Assembly (NCBI RefSeq): GCF_024199925.1
Contig: NZ_JANADR010000001.1
Location: forward strand, 4,340,001-4,404,000
DNA: 64,000 nt
From: Bradyrhizobium sp. CCGUVB1N3
GTDB lineage: Bacteria; Pseudomonadota; Alphaproteobacteria; Rhizobiales; Xanthobacteraceae
Direction: 5' to 3'
The stretch's first letter is position 1. Every line of letters begins with the position of its first letter. The notes below the pieces were generated by a model, which was not told where the DNA came from, did no database searches, and saw nothing but the letters and a program-made list of their open reading frames with translations. The position numbers and the translations under genes are program-made. Below are positions 54,345-63,059 of the stretch, in pieces.

Positions 54345-55208
54345 ATGTTGATGCGAAGCAAGCTGTTCGTCCCGGCCTCGCGACCCGAACTGTTCGATAA
54401 GGCCTTGAACTCCGCCGCCGACGCGTTGTCGTTCGATCTCGAGGACGCCGTCGCACAGAACCAGAAACCGCAGGCGCGCGCTGCGCTCGCCAAGTTCCTG
54501 CGTGAAAAGCCGGATACCAACAAGGCCATTCTGGTCCGGGTGAATGCGTTCGGCACGGTCGAATTCAACGCCGACATCGACGCATTGTCGGGGGCGACGA
54601 TCGATATCATCAACCTGCCGATGGCCGAGGACGTCGATGCGGTGATCGAGGCGGTTGCGAAGATCGAAAGGCTACAGAAGCCTTCGCGGCAGGTCGGCGT
54701 GCTGCTCAACATCGAGACCCCCAGGGGCCTGCGCAAGGCCGCTGACCTCGCGACGTCGCATCCGCGCGTCATGGGGCTGCAGATCGGCTATGCCGATCTG
54801 CTCGAGCCTTGCGGCATCGTCAGGTCCGACCGCGACGCGCTCGCCCATATCCGCCTCGCGGTGCGGCTCGCTGCTGCCGAGGCCGGCATCGACGCCTATG
54901 ACGGCGCCTTTGCCGCGGTGAAGGACACCGACGGTTACCGCACCGAATGCCTGATGGCGAAGGCGCATGGCTTCGCCGGCAAGAGCTGCATCCATCCGAG
55001 CCAGATCGCGATCGCCAACGCGACCTTTATGCCCGATGCGGCCGAGATCGCATGGGCGCACAAGGTGGTGGCCGCCGCGAGCGAGGCCGATGCACGCGGC
55101 GTCGGCGCCTATCTGGTCGAGGGACACATGATCGACAAGCCGTTCGTCGAACGCGCCCGTGCCATCGTGGCGTTGGCCGACACAATAGCAACCGTGATTG
55201 CCAGATGA
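54345..55208 (+). CDS. CitE-like lyase (HpcH/HpaI aldolase family)
   Basis: A 287-residue CoA-ester lyase of the CitE type. It shows SKLFVPASRPELFDKALNSA, the Mg-binding acidic residues in DALSFDLEDAVAQNQK and GVLLNIETPRGLRKAADLAT, and GLQIGYADLLEPCGIVRSDR. Related single-subunit enzymes cleave malyl-CoA, citramalyl-CoA or beta-methylmalyl-CoA. A GGAGGGG Shine-Dalgarno lies before the ATG. The CoA-transferase gene overlaps its stop (ATGA), so the two probably work in sequence: CoA activation then cleavage. Confidence 0.87.
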   Translation: MLMRSKLFVPASRPELFDKALNSAADALSFDLEDAVAQNQKPQARAALAKFLREKPDTNKAILVRVNAFGTVEFNADIDALSGATIDIINLPMAEDVDAVIEAVAKIERLQKPSRQVGVLLNIETPRGLRKAADLATSHPRVMGLQIGYADLLEPCGIVRSDRDALAHIRLAVRLAAAEAGIDAYDGAFAAVKDTDGYRTECLMAKAHGFAGKSCIHPSQIAIANATFMPDAAEIAWAHKVVAAASEADARGVGAYLVEGHMIDKPFVERARAIVALADTIATVIAR

Positions 55209-56470
55209 GCCAATTGCACGCCCGCGACTACGAGCCGAACCGCAGCGGCACGCTGGACGGGATCCGTATCCTCGACTTGTCGCGCCTGTTCGCCGGCAAC
55301 GTGCTGACTCAGATCCTCGGCGATTTCGGCGCCGAAGTGATCAAGGTCGAGCCGCCGGAGGGCGACACCTTGCGTGCCTGGAAGACCGAGGGCATCGAGA
55401 CCCACTGGAAGGTCTATTCGCGCAACAAGAAGAGCCTGTGCCTGTCGTTGCGCGATCCGCGTGCGATCGACATCATCCGGAAGCTGGTGCCCTCGACGCA
55501 GATCTTCATCGAGAGCTTCCGGCCCGGCGTGCTGGAGAAAATGGGATTGTCGCCCGAAGCGTTGCTGGCGCTCAATCCATCGCTGGTCATTATCCGGATT
55601 TCCGGCTGGGGTCAGGACGGTCCCTACGCGCAGCGGCCCGGCTTCGGCACCGTGATCGAAGGCGTCTCGGGATTCGCCGCGATCAACGGCTTTGCCGATC
55701 GCGAGCCGGTGTTACCGCCAATGTATCTCGCCGACGGCGTCGCCGGCATCTATGGCGCTTCGGCGGCGATGATCGCGCTGCGCGAGGTCGAAATGAAGGG
55801 CGGCCGCGGCCAAATCGTCGACCTGCCGCTACTCGATCCGCTGTTCGCGATCCTCAGCCCGCAAGCCGCGAACTACCGCCTCACCGGCAAGGTCAAGCCA
55901 CGCACCGGCAGCCGCTCCACCAATTCGGCGCCGCGCAACGCCTATCGTTGCAGCGACGGACATTATGTCAGCCTGTCCGGCTCGATCCAGAAGATGGCCG
56001 AGCGGCTGTTCCGCGCGATCGACCGCCCCGATCTGGTCGACGACCCGCGCTTCCGCACCAACGCAGACCGTCTGCGACATGCCGACGAACTGGACGCCAT
56101 CATCGGTGACTTCATCGGCGCGCGAACGCAGGCCGACAACGTCACCTTCTTCGAACGGGCCGAGGTCACGATCGGCCCGATCTACGAGACCCCGCAGATC
56201 ATGGCCGATCCGCACGTCATCGACCGCGAGTTGATCGCCGACTATCCGGACCCGGAAATGGGGCAACTCCCGATGCACCATGTGGTGCCGCGGCTGTCGC
56301 AGACGCCAGGCGCAATCCGGACCCCCGCGCCGGCACTCGGCCAGCACAACCGCGATCTGCTCAGCGAAATCGGCATCGACGACGCCGGCTACGCGTCGCT
56401 GTGCGAGGCCAACGTGGTTTGCGAGGCACCGACCAGGGCCGCGCCGGCCAAACGCCAATCCAGCCTGTGA
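55205..56470 (+). CDS. Class III CoA-transferase (CaiB/BaiF family)
   Basis: A 421-residue CoA-transferase. The catalytic Asp is Asp177 in PPMYLADGVAGIYGA. Other motifs: LDGIRILDLSRLFAGNVLTQ, ILGDFGAEVIKVEPPEGDTL and FIESFRPGVLEKMGLSPEAL. It would move CoA from a donor such as succinyl-CoA to the imported hydroxy acid. Its start overlaps the lyase stop. The acceptor acid is not known. Confidence 0.9.
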   Translation: MSQLHARDYEPNRSGTLDGIRILDLSRLFAGNVLTQILGDFGAEVIKVEPPEGDTLRAWKTEGIETHWKVYSRNKKSLCLSLRDPRAIDIIRKLVPSTQIFIESFRPGVLEKMGLSPEALLALNPSLVIIRISGWGQDGPYAQRPGFGTVIEGVSGFAAINGFADREPVLPPMYLADGVAGIYGASAAMIALREVEMKGGRGQIVDLPLLDPLFAILSPQAANYRLTGKVKPRTGSRSTNSAPRNAYRCSDGHYVSLSGSIQKMAERLFRAIDRPDLVDDPRFRTNADRLRHADELDAIIGDFIGARTQADNVTFFERAEVTIGPIYETPQIMADPHVIDRELIADYPDPEMGQLPMHHVVPRLSQTPGAIRTPAPALGQHNRDLLSEIGIDDAGYASLCEANVVCEAPTRAAPAKRQSSL

Positions 56471-56483
56471 CAGGAGATCTCTG

Positions 56484-57467
56484 ATGCTGCACCGGATCAC
56501 GCGAAGGACTTTCGTCGCAGCGAGTGTTGTGACAGTCGCGGGGCTTGCTCAGTCGTATTCGGCGAGCGCTGACGCGATCCCCAATTCGTCGGGCACCGAG
56601 GCCCCGAAAACGAGAGCGCCGGCGAACGCCTGCGACGCGCATTTCCACATCATCGATCCACGCTTTCCGACGCCGGAAACCGCTAGGCCCACAGGCTCGA
56701 CCTTCGACGACTACCTGCTGCACCAGCGCCGCATCGGTACGACGCGCGCGGTTCCGGTGCAGCCGAAATATCACCGCACCGATCACGCCTGCATCCTCGA
56801 TGCGCTCAGCCGGCTCGGCAAGAACGGACGCGGCGTCGGCGTCTGTCATCCCGACACGAGCGACGCGGAGCTGAAGCGACTCGATGCCGGCGGCATCCGC
56901 GGGCTCCGTTTCAGCGTGTGGAATCCGAGCGACACGGTGACCACGATCGACATGATCGAGCCGCTGGCCAAACGCATCGCCGATCTCGGCTGGCATGTGC
57001 AGCTTCACATGTCCGGCGATCAGATCGTCGAGACGTCGGCAATGCTCGGCCGCCTGCCCTGCCCGATCGTGTTCGATCACATGGGACGGCTGCCGCCGAA
57101 GCAGGGACCGGAGCATCCGGCTTTCCGCGTCATCGTGGATCTCGTTGGAAAAGGCAACGCCTGGGTGAAACTCGCCGGCGCCTATCTCAACACCGAGCAA
57201 GGCCCGCCCTATGCCGACGCGACGCGGATAGCGCAGGCGTTCGTAAAGCAGGCGCCCGAGCGGCTGGTCTGGGGCAGCGATTGGCCCCACGTCACCGAGA
57301 AGCACAAGCCCGACGACGCCGAGCTGTTCGACCTGCTCGGGGTGTGGGCTGGCACTCAAAAGACCCGCGACGCGATCCTGGTCGACAATCCGGCCAAGTC
57401 TACGGGTTCGACCGCTGACGCTGCGGCAGCGGAAGTCACCTCTCCCTTGGGAGAGGTCGGCGCGTAG
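56484..57467 (+). CDS. Exported amidohydrolase (amidohydrolase_2, LigI-like), frameshifted at the C-terminus
   Basis: A 327-residue metal-dependent hydrolase of the amidohydrolase_2 superfamily, near the 2-pyrone-4,6-dicarboxylate lactonase (LigI) group. A twin-arginine-like signal (ITRRTFVAASVVTVAGLAQS) suggests export. Catalytic residues: HxH in CDAHFHIIDP, His in VQLHMSGDQ, FDHMGRLPP and Asp in VWGSDWPHVTE. The family ends in a DNPAxLYGF-type tail; here the frame slips after DNPAK near 57400. Adding one base restores YGFDR and a TGA at 57416-57418. As read, the protein runs into the repeat at 57437 and ends in SPLGEVGA. The catalytic core is intact. Confidence 0.82.
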   Translation: MLHRITRRTFVAASVVTVAGLAQSYSASADAIPNSSGTEAPKTRAPANACDAHFHIIDPRFPTPETARPTGSTFDDYLLHQRRIGTTRAVPVQPKYHRTDHACILDALSRLGKNGRGVGVCHPDTSDAELKRLDAGGIRGLRFSVWNPSDTVTTIDMIEPLAKRIADLGWHVQLHMSGDQIVETSAMLGRLPCPIVFDHMGRLPPKQGPEHPAFRVIVDLVGKGNAWVKLAGAYLNTEQGPPYADATRIAQAFVKQAPERLVWGSDWPHVTEKHKPDDAELFDLLGVWAGTQKTRDAILVDNPAKSTGSTADAAAAEVTSPLGEVGA

Positions 57468-57563
57468 CGCCGGGTGAGGGGTTACGGTCCATCGATAGAC
57501 CTGAAGCCCTCACCCGGATTTCTTGCGACGCTCGAAATCCGACCTCTCCCTCCGGGAGAGGTG
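57437..57563. repeat. Inverted repeat, family C-related (CACCTCTCCC), copy 2
   Basis: The outer arms CACCTCTCCCTTGGGAGAGG and CCTCTCCCTCCGGGAGAGGT are complementary (each is also a short hairpin), with an inner GGGTGAGGG / CCCTCACCC pair. The layout matches the element at 50351-50560. It begins within the frameshifted end of the amidohydrolase gene and ends before the serA stop on the other strand. Confidence 0.8.
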
Positions 57564-57585
57564 AACAGAGCCAGCGCGTGTCGGC

Positions 57586-59175
57586 TCAGAACGTCAGCGC
57601 CTTCGCCTGCTTGACCTGTGGCAGCGCCTGCACCTTGGCGAGCAGCTCCGCCGGCACCGCACCGTCGACCTCGACGAGCGCTATGGCATCGCCGCCCTGC
57701 TCGACACGGCCGAGATGGAAGGTTGCGATGTTGATCTTGGCATCGCCCAGGAGGCTTGCGAACTTGCCGATGAAGCCCGGCTTGTCCTCGTTGGTGACGT
57801 AGATCATCGACTTGCCGAACTCGGCATCGACGCGGATGCCCTTGATGTCGACCAGCCGCGGCTTGCCGTCGTGATAGACGGTGCCGGAGACCGAGCGCTC
57901 CTGGCGCTCCGTCGCGACCGTCACTGTGATGAGGCTTTCATAGTCGCTCTGCGCGGCGCGGGTCACTTCATCCACCACCATGCCGCGCTCCTTGGCGACG
58001 ACAGGCGCGGACACCACGTTGACATCACCCAGCATCGGCCGCAACAGGCCGGACAGCACGGCGGAGGTCAGCGCCTTGATCTTCATCTCGGCAACATGGC
58101 CCTCATAGGTGATCGTGATCTTCGAGATGCCGGTCTCGGTGAGTTGGCCGGCGAAGGAGCCGAGCTTCTCGGCGAGCGCGATGAACGGCTTCAGCTTCGG
58201 CGCTTCTTCGGCGGTGATCGAGGGGAAGTTGATGGCGTTGGAGATCGCGCCGGACAACAGATAGTCCGACATCTGCTCGGCGACCTGAAGCGCGACGTTC
58301 TCCTGCGCCTCGGTGGTGGAGGCGCCGAGATGCGGCGTGCAGATCACGTTGGGATGTCCGAACAGCACGTTCGAGGTCGCGGGCTCCTCGATGAAGACGT
58401 CGAAGGCAGCACCCGCAATGTGCTTGGCGTTCAGCGCATCCACCACCGCCTGCTCGTCGACCAGACCGCCGCGGGCGCAGTTGATCAGGCGCACGCCCAT
58501 CTTCATCTTGGCGATCGCGGCCGCGTCGATGATGTTCTTGGTCTTCTCGGTGAGCGGGGTATGCAGGGTGATGAAATCGGCGCGCTTGAACAGGTCATCG
58601 AGATCGACCTTCTCGACGCCGATATCCTTGGCGCGCTCCGGCGACAGGAAGGGATCGAAGGCGACGACCTTCATGCGCAGGCCAAGCGCACGGTCGCAGA
58701 CGATCGAGCCGATATTACCGCAGCCGATCACCCCTAGCACCTTGCCGGTGATCTCGACGCCCATGAAGCGGTTCTTCTCCCACTTGCCGGACTGGGTGGA
58801 GGCGTCGGCCTGCGGAATTTCGCGCGCCAGTGCCAGCATCAGGGTGACGGCGTGCTCGGCGGTCGTGATGGAATTGCCGAACGGCGTGTTCATCACGATG
58901 ATGCCCTTGGCGGTGGCCGCCGGGATCTCGACGTTGTCGACGCCGATGCCGGCGCGGCCGATCACCTTCAGGTTGGTCGCCTTCTCGATGATCTTGGCGG
59001 TCGCCTTGGTCGCCGAACGGATCGCAAGGCCGTCATAATTGCCGATGATCTCGGCCAGCTTGTCCTTGTCCTTGCCGAGGTTGGGCTGGAAGTCGACCTC
59101 GACGCCGCGGTCCTTGAAGATCTGCACGGCGGCGGGCGAGAGCGCGTCGGAAATGAGAACTTTCGGTTTGGTCAT
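57586..59175 (-). CDS. serA: D-3-phosphoglycerate dehydrogenase SerA
   Basis: SerA oxidises 3-phosphoglycerate to start serine synthesis. The 529-residue protein has the standard long form: catalytic and NAD domains (VLGVIGCGNIGSIVCDRALG, catalytic Arg in LINCARGGLVDE, Glu in FIEEPATSN, His in VICTPHLGASTTEAQ), an intervening domain and a C-terminal ACT domain that senses serine (MIYVTNEDKPGFIGKFASLL). I chose MTKPKVLISDA. serC lies upstream on the same strand, 126 bases away, so the two form one functional unit. Confidence 0.97.
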   Translation of the reverse strand: MTKPKVLISDALSPAAVQIFKDRGVEVDFQPNLGKDKDKLAEIIGNYDGLAIRSATKATAKIIEKATNLKVIGRAGIGVDNVEIPAATAKGIIVMNTPFGNSITTAEHAVTLMLALAREIPQADASTQSGKWEKNRFMGVEITGKVLGVIGCGNIGSIVCDRALGLRMKVVAFDPFLSPERAKDIGVEKVDLDDLFKRADFITLHTPLTEKTKNIIDAAAIAKMKMGVRLINCARGGLVDEQAVVDALNAKHIAGAAFDVFIEEPATSNVLFGHPNVICTPHLGASTTEAQENVALQVAEQMSDYLLSGAISNAINFPSITAEEAPKLKPFIALAEKLGSFAGQLTETGISKITITYEGHVAEMKIKALTSAVLSGLLRPMLGDVNVVSAPVVAKERGMVVDEVTRAAQSDYESLITVTVATERQERSVSGTVYHDGKPRLVDIKGIRVDAEFGKSMIYVTNEDKPGFIGKFASLLGDAKINIATFHLGRVEQGGDAIALVEVDGAVPAELLAKVQALPQVKQAKALTF

Positions 59176-59256
59176 GGGCATGATCCGTGGTGCGAGCTGC
59201 ATTTACGGAGTGTCGCCCGCGGGCTCACCCGCGGGACCATCTCTCTTGAGCGATGG

Positions 59257-59279
59257 ATGGCCGGATCAAATCCGGCCAT
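59257..59279 (-). terminator. Stem-loop after serC
   Basis: Perfect 10-base arms ATGGCCGGAT / ATCCGGCCAT around a 3-base loop, 23 bases after the serC stop on the minus strand. There is no T-run, so it may be a processing or partial-attenuation hairpin between serC and serA. Confidence 0.5.
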
Positions 59280-59301
59280 GACGATGATCGGGTTGAGATG
59301 C

Positions 59302-60474
59302 TTACGCTGCCTTGGGCAGCGCGGCCTTGGTCTCGGCAAAGGCCCAGTCGATCCACTCCGTCAGGAGCTCGACGTCCTTCGCTTCCACCGTGGCGCCGCA
59401 CCAGATCCGCAGACCCGCGGGCGCGTCGCGGTAATACGCGAAGTCGAAGCCTGCGCCTTCCTTCTCGACGAGAGCAACCAGCTTCTTGCTGAAGTCGGCC
59501 TGCGCGTCCGCCGAAAGCGAGGTGATCGCGGGATCGGTGAACTTCAGGCACACCGACGTGTTGGAACGGATCGCCGCATCCTTCGCCAGGAAATCGATCC
59601 AGGGCGTCTTCGCCTTCCAGTCGGCCAGCACCTTGGTGTTGGCGTCGGCACGCGCGATCAGCGCCTTCAGGCCGCCGATCGACTTCGCCCAGTTCAGCGC
59701 ATCGAGATAGTCCTCGACGCAGAGCATCGACGGCGTGTTGATGGTCTCGCCGACGAAAATGCCTTCGTTGATCTTGCCGCCCTTGGTCATGCGGAAAATC
59801 TTCGGCAACGGCCAGGCCGGCTTGTAGGTCTCGAGACGTTCCACCGCGCGGGGCGAGAGGATCAGCATGCCGTGCGCGGCCTCGCCGCCGAGCGCCTTCT
59901 GCCAGGAGAAGGTGACGACGTCGAGCTTGGGCCAATCCAGCGGCTGCGCGAACGCGGCCGAGGTGGCGTCGCAGATGGTCAGGCCTTCGCGGGTCGCGCT
60001 GATCCAGTCGGCGTTCGGCACGCGCACACCGGAGGTGGTGCCGTTCCAGGTGAAGACGACGTCGCTGTTCTGATCGACCTTCGAAAGATCCGGGATTTCA
60101 CCGTAAGCCGCGTTGAGCTTGGTGACGTCCTTGAGCTTCAATTCCTTGACGATATCGCTGACCCAGCCTTCGCCGAAGGATTCCCACGCGAGCGTGGTGA
60201 CGGGCCGTGCACCAAGTAGCGACCACAGCGCCATCTCGACCGCGCCGGTATCGGACGCCGGAACGATGCCGATGCGATAATCGGCCGGCACCTCAAGCAC
60301 TTCGCGCGTCAGATCGATCGCGAGCTTGAGCTTGGTCTTGCCGATCTTCGCGCGATGCGAACGGCCGAGAGCTGCGTCTTTGAGATTTTGGGCGGTCCAG
60401 CCGGGGCGCTTGGCACAGGGGCCGGAGGAGAAATGCGGCACGAGGGGCCGCGAAGCGGGCTTCGCTGCAGTCAT
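59302..60474 (-). CDS. serC: Phosphoserine aminotransferase SerC
   Basis: SerC converts 3-phosphohydroxypyruvate to phosphoserine with glutamate. The 390-residue protein has the PLP-binding Lys in [20 protein letters not shown]. Other motifs: [19 protein letters not shown] at the start, [20 protein letters not shown] and [19 protein letters not shown]. It is the longer alphaproteobacterial type. It lies upstream of serA. Confidence 0.95.
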   Translation of the reverse strand: MTAAKPASRPLVPHFSSGPCAKRPGWTAQNLKDAALGRSHRAKIGKTKLKLAIDLTREVLEVPADYRIGIVPASDTGAVEMALWSLLGARPVTTLAWESFGEGWVSDIVKELKLKDVTKLNAAYGEIPDLSKVDQNSDVVFTWNGTTSGVRVPNADWISATREGLTICDATSAAFAQPLDWPKLDVVTFSWQKALGGEAAHGMLILSPRAVERLETYKPAWPLPKIFRMTKGGKINEGIFVGETINTPSMLCVEDYLDALNWAKSIGGLKALIARADANTKVLADWKAKTPWIDFLAKDAAIRSNTSVCLKFTDPAITSLSADAQADFSKKLVALVEKEGAGFDFAYYRDAPAGLRIWCGATVEAKDVELLTEWIDWAFAETKAALPKAA

Positions 60475-60553
60475 GATCTACCCTTCCAGATAGTAAGCCT
60501 CCCGTTGGGGGGAGGTGTCCCGCGGCGGCTAATACGGGAAACGGGCAGAATCG

Positions 60554-60760
60554 TCAAGGAAGTTTAGGCGTCTCACGGTGGAGTGATGCCGTTTCCGCCG
60601 TCTTCTCGGGAGCGTCCACAGCGGCGGCGGCATTCAACAGGCCCGTCGCCTCGCTGATCAATTGCGCAGCTCGGCGACGGCTGGCGACCTTCAAAATGCG
60701 TTTGTCGTCGGCCTGCACAACGTAATCGTTGCCGACCTTGATGAATGAATAGCTTGTCAT
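60554..60760 (-). CDS. Small hypothetical protein (68 aa)
   Basis: A 68-residue protein starting MTSYSFIKVGNDYVVQADDK. The N-terminal half looks like a short beta-hairpin followed by a basic helix (RILKVASRRRAAQLISEATG). The C-terminal half is Ala/Glu-rich. I chose the ATG after which the sequence has a compact globular look; an upstream ATG 13 codons earlier is possible. I do not recognise the family. Confidence 0.55.
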   Translation of the reverse strand: MTSYSFIKVGNDYVVQADDKRILKVASRRRAAQLISEATGLLNAAAAVDAPEKTAETASLHRETPKLP

Positions 60761-60918
60761 CGAAATCCCCGAACCGACCGAGCCCGGTGTCTGACGCAAC
60801 CTAGCACCGATCGTTCCCCAACGAACATGAACGAACGTCCGTTAGTTTATCAGCCCTTAACCGAAACGGATGCGCAGGCGGATTTTGCAGACGATGCAAC
60901 GGCCGCGCTGAATGTGCG

Positions 60919-61386
60919 TCAAAAGCGGACAGTCATGCCGACATGGCTCGCTGTGAATCCGAGCCGCTTGTAGAAGCGTTGCGCATCGGTGCGGCTCTGA
61001 TGCGTCAGCAACTCGACCAGATTGCAGCCCTTCGCGCGAGCTTCGGCCACGGCCCATTGCACGAGCTGCTCACCGATGCCGCGGCTGCGGCAGTCAGAGG
61101 CGACGCGCACGTCTTCCAGGAGACCACGCGAACCGCCCTGCGAGCTCAGGCCCGGCAGGATGGCGAGTTGCAGGCAGCCGACCACCCTGCCCGTACCGTC
61201 CACCGCGACGACGAGCGTCAGACCGGGATTTTTGTCGACCGCATCGAACGCCCCCAAATAGGACTCCGGCAGCGGCTCCTCCAGGCGCTCGCGTGCGCGG
61301 CCGAGATGATCGTCGGCGAGCATCGCGACGATCGCGGCCACGTCCTCGCGGCGGGCGCGGCGGATCGAGATGATATCGGCGGTCAT
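60919..61386 (-). CDS. GNAT-family N-acetyltransferase
   Basis: A 155-residue acyltransferase. The acetyl-CoA-binding motif is SDCRSRGIGEQLVQWAVAEA, preceded by the conserved strand GGSRGLLEDVRVA. The end, LTHQSRTDAQRFYKRLGFTA, is typical. The acceptor is unknown. It overlaps nothing; the GST stop lies 15 bases upstream, so the two are likely co-transcribed. Confidence 0.9.
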   Translation of the reverse strand: MTADIISIRRARREDVAAIVAMLADDHLGRARERLEEPLPESYLGAFDAVDKNPGLTLVVAVDGTGRVVGCLQLAILPGLSSQGGSRGLLEDVRVASDCRSRGIGEQLVQWAVAEARAKGCNLVELLTHQSRTDAQRFYKRLGFTASHVGMTVRF

Positions 61387-61400
61387 GACGGGCTCCGAGC

Positions 61401-61991
61401 TCAGCGCGCCGGCGGAAGACCAAGATAGTTCTCGGTCTCCGCAATCCACCGGCTGATGGCAACATGGCGGCCGAGATCAAAACCGCCTTCATGGGCGAGG
61501 CGGGTATAAGCCAGCAGCGAGACGTCGGCGAGCGAGGTGGCCTCGCCGACGAAGCAGCGGCTGGTGGCGAGATGCTGCTCCATGCGGTCAAGCGCCGCAT
61601 AGCCGCGCTTGACCTTCTCCGGGTCGAGCTCGGAGACGTCCTTGCCGAGATAGACCATCTGGAAACGGCACACCGCGACATAAGGCTCGTGGCTGTACTG
61701 CTCCCAGAACAGCCATTCGTCCATCTTGGCGGCAGCAAAGACATCGCGCGGAACGAGGTCGCTGTCGCGGGCGAGATAGCGGATGATCGCATTGGACTGC
61801 GCCAGCGTGCGGCCGTCGTCGAACGCGATGGTCGGCACCTGGCCAGCGCCGTTCATCCTCAGGAATTGCGGCGTGCGTGTCTCGCCCTTGCGCGTATCGA
61901 TCTCGACCCACTGATACGGCAGCTTGAGCCTGTCGCAGACCCACTTCACCTTCAGGCAATTGCCGGAGTTCATATCGCCGTAGATCTTCAT
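61401..61991 (-). CDS. Glutathione S-transferase
   Basis: A 196-residue GST with an N-terminal thioredoxin-like domain (MKIYGDMNSGNCLKVKWVCD, glutathione-binding GAGQVPTIAFDDGRTLAQSN) and a C-terminal helical domain (FVGEATSLADVSLLAYTRLA). The Ser/Cys in NSGNC is in place of the classic catalytic position. The ATG at MKIYG has GGGAGC upstream. Its physiological substrate is unknown. Confidence 0.92.
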   Translation of the reverse strand: MKIYGDMNSGNCLKVKWVCDRLKLPYQWVEIDTRKGETRTPQFLRMNGAGQVPTIAFDDGRTLAQSNAIIRYLARDSDLVPRDVFAAAKMDEWLFWEQYSHEPYVAVCRFQMVYLGKDVSELDPEKVKRGYAALDRMEQHLATSRCFVGEATSLADVSLLAYTRLAHEGGFDLGRHVAISRWIAETENYLGLPPAR

Positions 61992-62064
61992 CGCCGCTGC
62001 TCCCATCGCTGCGACAAAAGCATCAGGGCGGCGCGGTCCTGTCAACCGGCGTTAAGCGCAGTGC

Positions 62065-62889
62065 TCAGAACTTGTAGCCGAGACCGGCGCGGACGGTGTT
62101 GATGCTGGTGTCGACCTGGCTGGTGAAGCGGATATATTCCCACTCGGCGCGCATGAAGAGACCGCCCGTGAGGTTCACGTCAACACCAAGGCCGCCCGTG
62201 TAGCCGTAGATCAGGTGGTTGTGCATGGCGTCCGTCGCGCTCAGCGGCGTGAGTGCGGTGAAGGGCCCCGTCTGTGCCGAGGCGATCGCGTCATTGACGG
62301 TGACCGAGCGCGTGATGTCGGCATTGCCGAGCGCGAAGCCGCCGAACATGTAGGGCAGGAAGCACCCCCAGGCATAGGCGGCGCGGCCGCGGAACGTCGC
62401 CATGTCCTTGATCGAGATCGAGGCGGACGACGTCACGGCGACATCGTGGAAGTTGCCGTCGGAGAGCGCGCTGCCGCTGACGAGCTCCTTGAACGCGCTG
62501 GACGAGCCGCCGAACGAGCCGTGCAGGTAGCTGACCTCAAGACCCAGAACAACGTCTTCCCACTGCCCATTGTATCCGAAGAAGACGCCGTAGCCGCCGG
62601 AGCGGCTCGAGTGCTTGCCGAGCCCGAGATTCCAGTTGGCGACATCCATCTCCTGGATGACGTTGTGGTCAAGCAGCGCAGCGAGCAGGGTGGAGTTCGA
62701 CCCGCTGAAATTCTCGTCCGACGAGCCGTAGCCGCCCTGGCCGCCGACATAGAAGCCCTGCCAGTTGACGCTCGACCGGCTGAGGCCATCGCTCAAGCTG
62801 CCGCGCAGGATCGGGAGATCCGGCATATCGGCGGCCTGCGCGGCGGACACCACGCTCCACATCGCCGCTGCCCACAAAAGCCTACGCAT
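62065..62889 (-). CDS. Outer-membrane beta-barrel protein
   Basis: A 274-residue protein with a signal peptide (LLWAAAMWSVVSAAQA, then ADMPDLP), followed by alternating amphipathic strands: WQGFYVGGQGGYGSSDENFS, GVFFGYNGQWEDVVLGLEVS and YTGGLGVDVNLTGGLFMRAE. It ends in VRAGLGYKF, with the terminal Phe typical of BAM substrates. It resembles Omp25/Omp31-type surface proteins of Rhizobiales. No specific role can be assigned. Confidence 0.88.
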   Translation of the reverse strand: MRRLLWAAAMWSVVSAAQAADMPDLPILRGSLSDGLSRSSVNWQGFYVGGQGGYGSSDENFSGSNSTLLAALLDHNVIQEMDVANWNLGLGKHSSRSGGYGVFFGYNGQWEDVVLGLEVSYLHGSFGGSSSAFKELVSGSALSDGNFHDVAVTSSASISIKDMATFRGRAAYAWGCFLPYMFGGFALGNADITRSVTVNDAIASAQTGPFTALTPLSATDAMHNHLIYGYTGGLGVDVNLTGGLFMRAEWEYIRFTSQVDTSINTVRAGLGYKF

Positions 62890-63002
62890 CGCAACGCTCC
62901 ATCGAACTCGAACTTGTCGCGGATGATCATGGCCCGTTAACCTTAACCAATGGTTGCGTTGCGCGATTTCGGCACGATCTGGCCATGAATTTTGCGCAAA
63001 GC

Positions 63003-63031
63003 AAAACGGCGCGGGATGATCCCGCGCCGTT
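63003..63031 (-). terminator. Rho-independent terminator of the second outer-membrane gene
   Basis: On the minus strand the perfect 12-base stem AACGGCGCGGGA / TCCCGCGCCGTT with a TGA/TCA loop is followed by TTTGC. It lies 29 bases after the stop of the gene that ends at 63060. Confidence 0.9.
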
Positions 63032-63044
63032 AAGACGTCTTAAC
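63029..63044. promoter_or_regulatory. 16-bp perfect palindrome GTTAAGACGTCTTAAC
   Basis: A perfect 16-base palindrome between the stop of the outer-membrane gene (63060) and its terminator, sharing its first three bases with the terminator stem. It could be an operator or chance. No other copy is seen in the window. Confidence 0.3.
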
Positions 63045-63059
63045 CGATGGGGGCTGCGA

